Assembly: GCA_049325415.1 (NCBI GenBank)
Contig: JBMOLL010000019.1
Coordinates: 1-21,371, forward strand
Origin: JBMOLL01 sp049325415
GTDB lineage: Bacteria > Bacteroidota > Bacteroidia > Bacteroidales > GCA-2748055
Reading direction: 5' to 3'
DNA length: 21,371 bases
Shown here: piece after piece, positions 13,798 to 21,371 of the stretch
How positions within the stretch are numbered: the first letter of the stretch is position 1
How the letters are laid out: each line of letters opens with the position of its first letter
Program-made: the position numbers and the translations under genes
Notes under the pieces: generated by a model
What the model saw: only the letters and a program-made list of their open reading frames with translations
Database searches by the model: none
What the model was told of the DNA's origin: nothing

Positions 13798-15090
13798 ATG
13801 AATAGGTTACTTATTCTGATTCTGTCGGTCTTTTTGTTACAGGCCTGTAATCTGGGCGGAGACCGTGAGTTTGCTCCTGCCCTTCAGCCGGGATTCCCAG
13901 GCGCTGCCGGAATGTCGGCGGAACGGCTCAGCAGGATCGATACCCTTCTGCAACAGGCCGTTGATCAGGGAAAAATTCCGGGAGCAGTGGCCCTGGTGGC
14001 CCGAAATGGGAAAATCGTTTATTACAGGGCTTTTGGAATGGCCGACAACAGCACCGGAAGGGAGATGACAAGGGATGCTATCTTCCGTATCGCATCCCAG
14101 ACCAAGGCGATTACTTCCACTGCCGTGATGATGCTCTGGGAGGAAGGCCGCTTCGGGCTGGACGATCCCATTTCCAGGTATATTCCCGAATTTAAGGATC
14201 CGGTGGTGCTGGATACGTTTAATGAAAGCGACAGTTCCTATACCACTGTTCCTGCCACCCGCGAAATCACTATCCGGCAGTTACTGAGTCATACCTCCGG
14301 CCTGGGTTACGGAGCTATCGACGGCGATGCAAGGTTCAGGAAGATCTACGCCAAAGCCGGCATTATTGACGCTTTTACGACCGAACCCATTCAGCTGGGT
14401 GAAAACATCAAAAAACTGGCGAAACTGCCGCTGCATTTCAATCCCGGGGAAGGGTATTATTACAGCGAGGGACTGGATGTCCTGGGCTACCTGGTTGAAC
14501 TGGTTTCGGGAATGCCTTTCGACCGTTTTCTGAAAGAACGGATCTTTGACCCGATCGGCATGGAGGACACCTGGTTTTACCTCCCCGACGACAGGGCAGG
14601 CAGACTGGTGTCTGTTCAGTATAAGCAGGAAGGGAACTGGGTACGCTACCCCGTTGATTTTTACGATCCCGATTATCCGGTTAAAGGGGCAAGAAGTTAT
14701 TTCGCGGGAGGTGCGGGACTCTCCGGCACCGCGGTGGATTATGCCATGTTTCTCCAGATGTACCTGAATAACGGCGCCTACAACAATACCCGGCTCCTGA
14801 GCCGGACCACTATCAAAACCATGATGAGTAACCAGATCGGGGATTTCTGGGGACCGGATCCGGATTCCTATTACGGTCTTGCTTTCTCGGTCGTGACGCC
14901 GAAGGGCGTGCAGAAAGGCGGCATGGGAAGTACCGGCACCTTCAGCTGGGGCGGCTATTTCAACACCCAGTATTTCGCCGATCCGGAGGAACAGCTTATC
15001 GGTATCCTGATGAAACAGACCCAGGGACCGGTGAACGATGACACCTACGGTAAATTCAAGGTGCTCGTTGAGGCAGCAGTGGACGATTAA
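13798..15090 (+). CDS. Serine hydrolase of the beta-lactamase (class C-like) family, lipoprotein
   Basis: 430 residues from the ATG at 13798. This start gives a clean lipoprotein signal (MNRLLILILSVFLLQAC, Cys17); an ATG 21 codons earlier is in frame but lacks signal features. The fold is that of penicillin-binding/class C enzymes and esterases: SQTK at 100-103 supplies the nucleophile Ser100 and Lys103. LLSHTSGLG (162-170) is the usual family segment, and the third motif area is GGMGSTGTFSWGG. The second motif, normally YxN, reads Y222-S-E here, which points to an esterase or D-aminopeptidase-type activity rather than a beta-lactamase. The enzyme acts in the periplasm or on the outer membrane. 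It stands alone between the permease and fumarase; its substrate is unknown. Confidence 0.85.
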   Translation: MNRLLILILSVFLLQACNLGGDREFAPALQPGFPGAAGMSAERLSRIDTLLQQAVDQGKIPGAVALVARNGKIVYYRAFGMADNSTGREMTRDAIFRIASQTKAITSTAVMMLWEEGRFGLDDPISRYIPEFKDPVVLDTFNESDSSYTTVPATREITIRQLLSHTSGLGYGAIDGDARFRKIYAKAGIIDAFTTEPIQLGENIKKLAKLPLHFNPGEGYYYSEGLDVLGYLVELVSGMPFDRFLKERIFDPIGMEDTWFYLPDDRAGRLVSVQYKQEGNWVRYPVDFYDPDYPVKGARSYFAGGAGLSGTAVDYAMFLQMYLNNGAYNNTRLLSRTTIKTMMSNQIGDFWGPDPDSYYGLAFSVVTPKGVQKGGMGSTGTFSWGGYFNTQYFADPEEQLIGILMKQTQGPVNDDTYGKFKVLVEAAVDD

Positions 15091-15091
15091 T

Positions 15092-15137
15092 AAGGATAAG
15101 GTTAAGGATAAGGTTAAGGATAAGGTTGAGGATAAGA
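15092..15137. repeat. 12-bp tandem repeat (GGATAAGGTTAA unit)
   Basis: About four consecutive copies of the 12-mer begin just after the stop of the serine hydrolase gene, the last one slightly changed (GGTTGAGGATAAG). No coding or regulatory role can be read from it. Confidence 0.75.
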
Positions 15138-15166
15138 AAGATCATTGAATTGTCCCCGTTCAATCC

Positions 15167-15240
15167 CTGTCAGCCATAGCTTCAGCGGCGGCTGACTTAA
15201 CCTCTGTCAGCCATAGCTTCAGCGACGGCTGGCTTAACCT
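15167..15240. repeat. Two tandem copies of a 37-bp palindromic repeat
   Basis: 15167-15203 and 15204-15240 are near identical, starting CTGTCAGCCATAGCTTCAGC and ending CTTAACCT. In each the ends GTCAGCC and GGCTGAC (GGCTGGC in copy 2) pair, the change in copy 2 keeping a G-U pair. It looks like a REP-type element; it may stabilise or end the preceding transcript. Confidence 0.75.
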
Positions 15241-15320
15241 TTTCTAAAACATCCAAACATCTCCCTTCATCCATACGTCAGATATGTGTGATTTTTTACC
15301 TTTACAAAAAACACTGACTC

Positions 15321-16703
15321 ATGAACTACCGGATTGAAAAAGACACCATGGGCGAGGTAAAGGTACCTGCCTATAAGTACTGGGGAGCACAGACTCAGCG
15401 TTCCCGTGAGAATTTTAAGATCGGCGACGGGAAAATGCCCGGAGAGATCATTATGGCTTTTGCCTATCTGAAAAAGGCAGCAGCGGAGACCAACAGGGAG
15501 CTCGGGGTGCTTTCTGCCGAGAAAGCCGGACTGATCATGAAGGTTTGTGATGAGATCCTTTCCGGAACGCTCGACGACCAGTTCCCGCTGGTGGTCTGGC
15601 AGACCGGTTCGGGTACCCAGTCGAACATGAATGTGAACGAAGTGATTGCCAACCGTGCCCATGTGCTGCAGGGAAATAAGCTGGGAGAGGGAAAAACCAT
15701 GATCCATCCCAACGACGACGTCAACAAGTCGCAGTCGTCCAACGATACCTTCCCCACGGCCATGCATATTGCCGCCTACCGGATGCTGGTGGAAACCACT
15801 ATCCCGGGACTGGAAAAGCTGAAGGATACGCTGAAGAAAAAATCGGAGGCCTTCATGCCGATTGTCAAGATCGGCCGGACGCATTGGATGGATGCCACCC
15901 CGCTGACGCTGGGGCAGGAGTTCTCGGGCTATGTGTCCCAGATTGAACATGGAATAAAAGCCATTAAGAACACCTATGAGCACCTGGCCGAGCTGGCTCT
16001 CGGAGGCACCGCCGTCGGTACCGGGATCAACACCCCGAAAGGTTATTCCGAACTGGTAGCCGCTAATATCGCAAAATATACCGGGCTTCCTTTTGTTACC
16101 GGAACCAATAAGTTTGAAGGACTGGCCGCCCATGATGCCATTGTGGAAGCGCATGGAGCGCTGAAGACCGTGGCCGTCAGCCTCATGAAAATCGCCAACG
16201 ATATCCGGATGCTGGCTTCTGGTCCCCGCTGTGGTATCGGCGAGATCCTGATCCCCGAGAACGAACCGGGCTCCTCGATTATGCCGGGTAAGGTGAACCC
16301 GACCCAGACAGAAGCCCTGACCATGGTCTGCGCCCAGGTGCTGGGCAACGACGTGGCGATCAATATCGGCGGGAGCAACGGGCATTTCGAACTCAATGTC
16401 TTCAAGCCGATGATGATCCGGAATTTCCTGGAGTCGGCCCGCCTGCTGGGCGATGCAGCGGTTTCCTTCAACGATAACCTGGCCGTGGGGATCGAGCCCA
16501 ACCAGACCAGGATCACGCAGAACCTGAATAACTCGTTGATGCTGGTCACTGCCCTTAATACCCACATCGGATATGAGAAAGCGGCCCAGATCGCCAAAAA
16601 GGCGCACAAGGAACACACCACGCTGAAGGAAGCGGCCCTGGCCCTCGGTTTCCTCACTTCGGAGGAGTTTGATGCCTGGGTGGATCCATCTAAGATGATT
16701 TAA
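15321..16703 (+). CDS. fumC: Class II fumarate hydratase
   Basis: 460 residues, the usual length of FumC. It interconverts fumarate and L-malate without an iron-sulfur cluster, in the cytoplasm; in Bacteroidota it serves the TCA cycle and the malate-to-succinate branch. Motifs in order: TGSGTQSNMNVNEV (95-108), HPNDDVNKSQSSND (129-142), GRTHWMDATPLTLGQEFSGY (185-204) with catalytic His188, and GSSIMPGKVNP (317-327) with the flexible-loop serine at 318. These positions coincide with the E. coli enzyme numbering. It starts at an ATG with TACCTTTA, a possible -7 box, 17 bases upstream. It stands as a single gene between two repeat-rich spacers. Confidence 0.97.
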   Translation: MNYRIEKDTMGEVKVPAYKYWGAQTQRSRENFKIGDGKMPGEIIMAFAYLKKAAAETNRELGVLSAEKAGLIMKVCDEILSGTLDDQFPLVVWQTGSGTQSNMNVNEVIANRAHVLQGNKLGEGKTMIHPNDDVNKSQSSNDTFPTAMHIAAYRMLVETTIPGLEKLKDTLKKKSEAFMPIVKIGRTHWMDATPLTLGQEFSGYVSQIEHGIKAIKNTYEHLAELALGGTAVGTGINTPKGYSELVAANIAKYTGLPFVTGTNKFEGLAAHDAIVEAHGALKTVAVSLMKIANDIRMLASGPRCGIGEILIPENEPGSSIMPGKVNPTQTEALTMVCAQVLGNDVAINIGGSNGHFELNVFKPMMIRNFLESARLLGDAAVSFNDNLAVGIEPNQTRITQNLNNSLMLVTALNTHIGYEKAAQIAKKAHKEHTTLKEAALALGFLTSEEFDAWVDPSKMI

Positions 16704-16740
16704 CCGGAACTCACTGCGGGGCACGGAGAAGTTGTAAAGC

Positions 16741-16782
16741 AAAATGTAAAATGTAAAATACAAAATGCAAAATGTAAAATGC
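16741..16782. repeat. Heptamer tandem array, six AAAATGN-type units
   Basis: Six uninterrupted 7-base units (AAAATGT, AAAATGT, AAAATAC, AAAATGC, AAAATGT, AAAATGC), similar in style to the short tandem heptamers known from some other bacterial groups. It is intergenic. Confidence 0.8.
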
Positions 16783-16792
16783 AGGTGTGACG

Positions 16793-16871
16793 TTTCCCCC
16801 GTTCCCCCCGCTTCCCCGTTTCCCCATTTTCCCCGCTTCCCCCGCTTCCCCCGTTTTCCCGCTTCCCCCGT
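16793..16871. repeat. C-rich polypyrimidine tract with GCTTCCCCC-like units
   Basis: Almost only C and T with isolated G on the plus strand. The minus strand therefore has many runs of four to six G at short spacing, a pattern able to form G-quadruplexes. It lies about 120 bases before the mutA promoter. Confidence 0.8.
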
Positions 16872-16986
16872 AGAGAAAGCAACTTCGTGCCACTCTGTGA
16901 ACTCCGTGTCTCTGTGTTTTTTTTTTTGTCACCCATCAGCCCCTACACGTCACCTCTCCTCCCAACCCTGACCAATATCATAAAAC

Positions 16987-17000
16987 AATTCCCGGGAATT
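16987..17000. promoter_or_regulatory. Perfect 14-bp palindrome, candidate operator of mutA
   Basis: AATTCCCGGGAATT is a perfect palindrome directly upstream of a promoter -7-like box (TTACTTTG, 17005-17012), in the spacer where a regulator dimer could block or assist RNA polymerase. No known regulator can be assigned. Confidence 0.45.
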
Positions 17001-17004
17001 TCCG

Positions 17005-17012
17005 TTACTTTG
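17005..17012 (+). promoter_or_regulatory. Possible -7 box for mutA
   Basis: TTACTTTG is one mismatch from TAnnTTTG and lies 28 bases before the ATG at 17041. No clear TTTG -33 box is seen; the palindrome occupies the spacer. Confidence 0.45.
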
Positions 17013-17040
17013 TACCCCTGTGAACGTCTAAACATACGTT

Positions 17041-18906
17041 ATGCATGACGAGAAAGTAAACAGCTTGTTCGGGCAGTTTTCCCCCGTAACGCTGGAAGAG
17101 TGGAAAGCAAAGATCATAGCTGATCTCAAAGGGGCTGATTATGAAAAGAAACTGGTCTGGCCGACCGGGGAAGGATTCGGGGTTGACCCGGTCTATCATA
17201 CTGAAAACCTGGCCGGTCTGGATCACCTGGCTGCTTCCCCGGGCAGGTTCCCCTATGTGAGGGGAAATAAAACCCGGAGCAACGACTGGGATATCCGACA
17301 GAATATATCCTATAACAACGACCCGAAGGAAGCCAACCGGCGGATCCTGGATGCCCTGGAACGGGGTGCAACCAGTATCGGGATCATCTTTGCCCAGGGT
17401 ACTTCGGTGGAAAAAGATGATTTTTACCGGCTTTTGCAGGATGTCTATGTACAGTGTGTACCCCTTCATTTTTTTGGTTATCACCCGCATAAGGAATTAT
17501 ATACCTGGCTGAAGAGCCTGTCAGCGCTGCAGGGTGTAAAACCCGATGAACTCAGTGGTTCTCTCGGAGTACGACCCCTGGGAGAGCTGACGGAACGAGG
17601 CCTTCTCTCCGAGGATCTTGACATGGCTCTCGACAAACTGGCCGCTTCCCTGAAAGAAGTGGCAGCAGGCAGTCCGGGGCTGAAGGTGATCGATATCTAT
17701 GCCGCCATTTTCCAGAATGCCGGCAGCAGTCTGACCCAGGAACTGGCCTTTGCCCTTGCCATGGCCAACGAATATATCGCCAGGATGGAAGAGCGCGGGA
17801 TAAAGCCGGAGGTCACGGTAAGGAACATAGCCTTCAACTTCGCGACAGGTCCCAATTTTTTCCTTGAAATAGCAAGACTCAGGGCGGCCCGCCTGCTTTG
17901 GGCCACTGTCTGCAAAGCATGGGGACTTCCGGAAGAGCAATCCGGAATGTTTATTCATTCAACGGGGGCAACATGGAACAAAACCCTGTATGATCCCTAC
18001 GTCAATATGTTGAGGGCCACTACGGAAACCATGTCGGCAGCACTCGGGGGGGCAGATGCCATCAGCACGGTTTCCTTTGATCAGCCTTACGGGCAGCCCG
18101 GTGACCTCGGAAGCCGCGTAGCCAGGAACACGCAGATCATTCTCAAGGAAGAAGCCTTTTTTGATAAGGTGATTGACCCGGCTGCCGGTTCCTATTTCAT
18201 CGAATCCATTACCGATGCCATCGCCGGTAAGGCCTGGGAACTGTTCAGGGAGGTGGAGGCCAGGGGCGGATACCTGGAAGCCCTGAAGCGGGAGTTTATC
18301 CAGGAAGAGATTGAAAAAAGTCTGGCCCGAAAAAAAGAACGGATTGCCTCCAGGCGGGATACATTGGTGGGAACCAATCAATACCCCGATTTCCGGGAGA
18401 TGATCATCAGTAAGTTTACGCCGCAGTTAGCGCCCGATTTACCGGCCAATCCCATGATCCGTCCCCTGAAGCGGTTCCGGGCTGCCGCCGGATTTGAGGA
18501 ACTACGTCTAAAGACCGAGAAAAGCGGCAAAAGGCCGAAGGTACTTCTCTTTAAATATGGAAATCCCGTGTGGATGACTGCCAGGGCGCAGTTTGCCGGC
18601 AACTTCTTCGCCTGCGCCGGATTTGAGATTATTGACCCGCCGGGGTTCAAAAGTCTTGAGGAGGGCTTTGATTATACCCGGAAGGTGATGGCCGATATTG
18701 TCGTCATCTGCAGCTCCGATGAGGAATATCCCGAAATTGTCCCGCCGGTTCATGACGACCTGAGCGATTACAGTATCCTGGTTGTGGCCGGAAACCCGGC
18801 CGAAAGCATTGAACAGCTGAAGGCCATCGGTATCCGCTACTTCATCCATATGAAAAGCGATATACTGACTGAGCTGGCGCTTTTCCAGAAGTTGAACGGA
18901 ATTTAG
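17041..18906 (+). CDS. mutA: Methylmalonyl-CoA mutase small (non-catalytic) subunit
   Basis: 621 residues, typical for the small subunit of the two-gene mutase. With MutB it forms a heterodimer that interconverts succinyl-CoA and methylmalonyl-CoA. The N-terminal two thirds is a degenerate substrate barrel; it keeps IARLRAARLLWA (277-288), paralleling MutB, and a DQPYG-type segment. The C-terminal domain (about 498-621) has the fold of the B12 domain, but where MutB has GQDGHDRG this protein has YGNPVWMTARAQ. The cobalt-ligating His is thus missing and the subunit cannot bind B12 in the usual way, as expected. Of two close ATGs (17041, 17045) the first is in frame. MutB follows after 114 bases. 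Confidence 0.95.
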   Translation: MHDEKVNSLFGQFSPVTLEEWKAKIIADLKGADYEKKLVWPTGEGFGVDPVYHTENLAGLDHLAASPGRFPYVRGNKTRSNDWDIRQNISYNNDPKEANRRILDALERGATSIGIIFAQGTSVEKDDFYRLLQDVYVQCVPLHFFGYHPHKELYTWLKSLSALQGVKPDELSGSLGVRPLGELTERGLLSEDLDMALDKLAASLKEVAAGSPGLKVIDIYAAIFQNAGSSLTQELAFALAMANEYIARMEERGIKPEVTVRNIAFNFATGPNFFLEIARLRAARLLWATVCKAWGLPEEQSGMFIHSTGATWNKTLYDPYVNMLRATTETMSAALGGADAISTVSFDQPYGQPGDLGSRVARNTQIILKEEAFFDKVIDPAAGSYFIESITDAIAGKAWELFREVEARGGYLEALKREFIQEEIEKSLARKKERIASRRDTLVGTNQYPDFREMIISKFTPQLAPDLPANPMIRPLKRFRAAAGFEELRLKTEKSGKRPKVLLFKYGNPVWMTARAQFAGNFFACAGFEIIDPPGFKSLEEGFDYTRKVMADIVVICSSDEEYPEIVPPVHDDLSDYSILVVAGNPAESIEQLKAIGIRYFIHMKSDILTELALFQKLNGI

Positions 18907-18936
18907 TTAAAAGAGAATGCTTTGTGAACCTTTGTG

Positions 18937-18999
18937 CCCTGGTGTCTTAGTGGCGAAGAGATAGCCACAAAGTCACAAAGTCACCAGGAAACACCAGGG
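18937..18999. repeat. Inverted repeat with CACAAAG motifs between mutA and mutB
   Basis: CCCTGGTGT (18937-18945) pairs with ACACCAGGG (18991-18999), and inside it GTGGC (18950-18954) pairs with GCCAC (18964-18968). CTTTGTG motifs on the left (18920-18936) recur as CACAAAG on the right (18966-18980). The whole could form a long hairpin in the mutAB transcript. There is no T-run, so full termination is unlikely. Confidence 0.6.
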
Positions 19000-19020
19000 G
19001 AAAATGATAAAAATGTTCGC

Positions 19021-21159
19021 ATGAGACCTGATTTCAGTAAAATATCCTACAAACAGGAAGTAAAGGAAACCAAAGAACTGTCGGTTCCAGAAGATCAGCT
19101 CTGGCAGACCCCGGAGAAGATTGCCGTTAAGCCGGTTTATAGCGAAGCCGACCTGGAAGGACTGGAGCACACCGGATTCGGTGCAGGCATGCCGCCTTTC
19201 CTGCGCGGGCCCTATTCGGCCATGTACGCCATGCAGCCCTGGACCATCCGCCAGTATGCCGGTTTCTCCACCGCCGAGGAATCCAATGCCTTTTACCGCC
19301 GCAACCTGGCTGCCGGACAGAAAGGTTTATCGGTGGCCTTTGACCTGGCCACGCACCGCGGCTATGATTCCGATCATGAACGGGTGGTAGGCGATGTCGG
19401 AAAGGCCGGTGTGGCCATCGACTCGGTCCTGGATATGAAGATCCTTTTCGACCAGATCCCGCTCAACAAGATGTCGGTGTCCATGACCATGAACGGTGCC
19501 GTATTGCCGGTCATGGCCTTTTACATCGTTGCAGGACTGGAACAGGGTGCCACGCTGGAGCAACTCAGCGGGACGATCCAGAACGATATTCTCAAGGAAT
19601 TTATGGTGAGGAATACCTATATTTATCCCCCGGAGATGTCGATGCGGATCATTGCAGATATTTTTGAGTACACCTCGCAGAAAATGCCCAGATTCAACAG
19701 CATCAGTATCTCGGGCTATCACATGCAGGAAGCCGGTGCCACCGCCGACATTGAGCTGGCCTATACCCTGGCCGACGGGCTGGAATATCTACGCACGGGA
19801 GTGAATGCCGGGATCGATATCGATGCTTTTGCCCCCCGTCTCTCCTTTTTCTGGGCAGTAGGGATGAACCATTTTATGGAGATCGCCAAAATGAGGGCTG
19901 CCCGCATGCTTTGGGCGAAGATCGTCAGTGGCTTCAATCCCAAAAATCCCAAGTCGATGGCGCTCCGCACCCATTCGCAGACTTCGGGCTGGAGCCTCAC
20001 CGAGCAGGATCCGTTCAATAACGTCGCCCGGACCTGCATCGAAGCCATGGCCGCTGCGCTGGGGCATACCCAGTCGCTGCATACCAATGCGCTCGATGAA
20101 GCCATTGCTTTGCCAACCGACTTTTCGGCCAGGATCGCACGGAACACGCAGATCTATCTCCAGGAAGAGACGGATATATGCAAATCGACCGATCCCTGGG
20201 GCGGCTCCTACTATGTGGAACGGCTTACCCATGAACTGGCGCACCGGGCATGGAAACTCATCGAGGAGATCGAAGAACTTGGCGGAATGACCAGAGCCAT
20301 TGAGACCGGCATTCCCAAGATGCGTATTGAGGAAGCTGCCGCGAGGAAGCAGGCACGGATCGACAGCGGCAGGGATACCATCGTCGGGGTGAACAAGTAC
20401 CGGCTCGAAAAAGAAGACCCGATCGATATCCTGGAAGTTGATAACAGTGCCGTACGTATTGCACAGATCGAACGCCTGAGAAAACTCCGTTCGGAACGTG
20501 ACGGTGAGGCCGTCCGCAGTGCGCTTGAGGCCATTACCCGTTGCGCCGAAACCGGGGAAGGGAACCTCCTTGAGCTGTCGGTTGAGGCGGCCAGGGTAAG
20601 AGCCACACTGGGTGAGATCTCACAGGCTATTGAAAAAGTTTCAGGAAGATATAAAGCAGTGATCCGATCGATTTCCGGTGTCTACTCTTCCGAGTCGGAG
20701 GAGAACACCAGCTTCAGCAAAGCCAGGGAACTGGCTCAGCGCTTCGCCGAAAAGGAAGGCCGTCAGCCCCGTATCATGATCGCCAAGATGGGACAGGACG
20801 GGCACGACCGCGGAGCCAAGGTGGTTTCAACAGGCTATGCCGATATGGGCTTTGATGTGGATGTGGGACCCCTGTTCCAGACCCCGGCTGAAGCAGCCCG
20901 GCAGGCCGTGGAAAATGATGTCCATGTGCTGGGGGTTTCCTCCCTGGCAGCCGGTCATAAAACCCTTGTTCCCCAGGTTATTGCCGAACTGAAAAAACTC
21001 GGACGTGAGGATATCATGGTCATCGTGGGAGGCGTAATCCCCCATCAGGATTATGATTTTCTTTACAAAGCCGGTGTGGTCGCCATTTTCGGACCCGGAA
21101 CACCGGTAGCCGATGCCGGCGTGAAGATCCTGGAGATCCTGCTGGGCAGTTTTGAATAG
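19021..21159 (+). CDS. mutB: Methylmalonyl-CoA mutase large (catalytic, B12-binding) subunit
   Basis: 712 residues from the ATG at 19021. A GTG at 18934 is in frame but would put repeat-derived sequence at the N-terminus, so it is not chosen. Catalyses the adenosylcobalamin-dependent carbon-skeleton rearrangement of methylmalonyl-CoA and succinyl-CoA, used in Bacteroidota mainly to make propionate from succinate. The barrel domain shows GMPPFLRGPYSAMYAMQPWT near the start, MRAARMLWAK (291-300) and LHTNALDEAIALPTDFSARI. The C-terminal B12 domain (about 575-712) carries GQDGHDRG with Asp593-x-His595-x-x-Gly598, the lower cobalt ligand motif, then VSSLAAGH and VGGVIPHQDY. It is complete, with all expected motifs, and is co-directional with mutA. 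Confidence 0.97.
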   Translation: MRPDFSKISYKQEVKETKELSVPEDQLWQTPEKIAVKPVYSEADLEGLEHTGFGAGMPPFLRGPYSAMYAMQPWTIRQYAGFSTAEESNAFYRRNLAAGQKGLSVAFDLATHRGYDSDHERVVGDVGKAGVAIDSVLDMKILFDQIPLNKMSVSMTMNGAVLPVMAFYIVAGLEQGATLEQLSGTIQNDILKEFMVRNTYIYPPEMSMRIIADIFEYTSQKMPRFNSISISGYHMQEAGATADIELAYTLADGLEYLRTGVNAGIDIDAFAPRLSFFWAVGMNHFMEIAKMRAARMLWAKIVSGFNPKNPKSMALRTHSQTSGWSLTEQDPFNNVARTCIEAMAAALGHTQSLHTNALDEAIALPTDFSARIARNTQIYLQEETDICKSTDPWGGSYYVERLTHELAHRAWKLIEEIEELGGMTRAIETGIPKMRIEEAAARKQARIDSGRDTIVGVNKYRLEKEDPIDILEVDNSAVRIAQIERLRKLRSERDGEAVRSALEAITRCAETGEGNLLELSVEAARVRATLGEISQAIEKVSGRYKAVIRSISGVYSSESEENTSFSKARELAQRFAEKEGRQPRIMIAKMGQDGHDRGAKVVSTGYADMGFDVDVGPLFQTPAEAARQAVENDVHVLGVSSLAAGHKTLVPQVIAELKKLGREDIMVIVGGVIPHQDYDFLYKAGVVAIFGPGTPVADAGVKILEILLGSFE

Positions 21160-21187
21160 GATGGTCTGATGGGTTCCGTAGGATATA

Positions 21188-21223
21188 GGATCATTGGAGT
21201 CGTTGGGATCCTTTGAGTCGTAA
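21188..21223. repeat. Two tandem 18-bp repeats
   Basis: GGATCATTGGAGTCGTTG (21188-21205) is followed directly by GGATCCTTTGAGTCGTAA. Four differences in 18. This is another simple repeat in the spacer after mutB. Confidence 0.6.
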
Positions 21224-21269
21224 GGCGGTTCATTGTCCCGATAGTTCCTAAAATCCGCAGGATTATGTT

Positions 21270-21310
21270 AAAAAAGGCTGTAAAACTTTAATAACTAAAG
21301 TTCTACAGCC
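21270..21310 (-). terminator. Strong intrinsic terminator for a minus-strand gene right of the window
   Basis: On the minus strand GGCTGTAGAACTTTA-GTTAT-TAAAGTTTTACAGCC forms a 15-bp stem (one G-U pair, no mismatch) followed by TTTTTT. On the plus strand the same position is an A-C mismatch and no T-run follows, so it serves leftward transcription and converges with mutB. Confidence 0.8.
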
Positions 21311-21371
21311 AAGGAACTTTCACCTAAATTGGTGTTGCACAAAATCCCTGGGATGAAAGTACAAAATAGCC

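Larger units (their letters stand above)
16711..16900. repeat. Repeat block bounded by imperfect inverted arms
   Basis: The left arm 16711-16734 (TCACTGCGGGGCACGGAGAA..), when complemented, resembles the right arm 16880-16900 (CAACTTCGTGCCACTCTGTG..): CAACTTC, GTGCC and GTGA agree, with a 3-base indel. Between them lie a heptamer array and a C-rich tract. No ORF with protein-like composition is present. Confidence 0.45.

Noticed and set aside
15167..15240. Possible CRISPR array
   Set aside because: The two 37-bp copies are directly adjacent with no spacer, and no cas genes are present.
15267..16763. 498-codon minus-strand frame, longer than fumC itself
   Set aside because: It mirrors fumC exactly; fumC has all catalytic motifs, while this frame has none and is rich in His, Gly and Arg.
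16700..16936. Minus-strand frames across the heptamer and C-rich tract
   Set aside because: Low-complexity translations of simple repeats.
18934..19020. GTG start adding 29 residues to MutB
   Set aside because: The added residues come from the CACAAAG inverted repeat; MutB homologues start near MRPDFSKI.
21311..21371. Minus-strand frame at the right edge ending at a TAG
   Set aside because: Only about 15 codons are visible, too little to call the end of a gene, although the terminator suggests one nearby.

Overview
The window looks like a chromosomal segment of a Bacteroidota bacterium, probably of the Bacteroidales/Marinilabiliales kind. The signs are promoter-like boxes resembling the Bacteroidota pattern TTTG-N19-21-TAnnTTTG ahead of several genes, weak Shine-Dalgarno signals, many predicted lipoproteins with Cys-15 to Cys-22 lipoboxes, a Bacteroidota-style RHS core, a two-gene methylmalonyl-CoA mutase (mutA/mutB), and UDP-N-acetylmuramate ligase Mpl. 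No species can be named from the sequence.

Layout: (1) Bases 1-3300 are AT-rich and accessory. They hold the C-terminal part of a Fic protein, a 131-bp MITE-like inverted-repeat element, a possible tiny lipoprotein, a small membrane-anchored protein (candidate immunity protein), and a 5'-truncated RHS gene with an unfamiliar C-terminal domain. The region ends in tRNA-derived repeats next to tRNA-Glu(TTC). (2) Bases 3519-6318 carry a minus-strand pair, mpl (peptidoglycan tripeptide recycling) and a DUF389 membrane protein. (3) Bases 6538-9226 carry a GH29 alpha-L-fucosidase lipoprotein, convergent with a tightly coupled minus-strand pair: a single-cysteine thioredoxin-like exported protein and an MBL-fold hydrolase. 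(4) Bases 9227-10760 are a second AT-rich island with two tandem paralogous lipoproteins of unknown family and the frameshifted remains of a further gene. (5) Bases 11094-15090 carry a DUF6786-like protein, a FucP-type sugar/H+ symporter 15 bases downstream, and a serine-hydrolase lipoprotein. (6) Bases 15321-21159 are central metabolism: class II fumarase, then mutA and mutB. A minus-strand terminator near the right edge serves a gene lying outside the window.

Functional reading: fucosidase, DUF6786-like protein and FucP-type permease plausibly release and import L-fucose or a related deoxysugar (inference from adjacency and family). Fumarase and methylmalonyl-CoA mutase belong to the succinate-propionate branch typical of these bacteria. 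Between the high-GC housekeeping genes the intergenic spaces are unusually rich in simple and inverted repeats: 12-mers, 37-mers, heptamers, a C-rich tract, and CTTTGTG/CACAAAG arrays. The least explained items are the RHS C-terminal domain with its candidate immunity gene, the CxC lipoprotein family, and the palindrome next to the mutA promoter.
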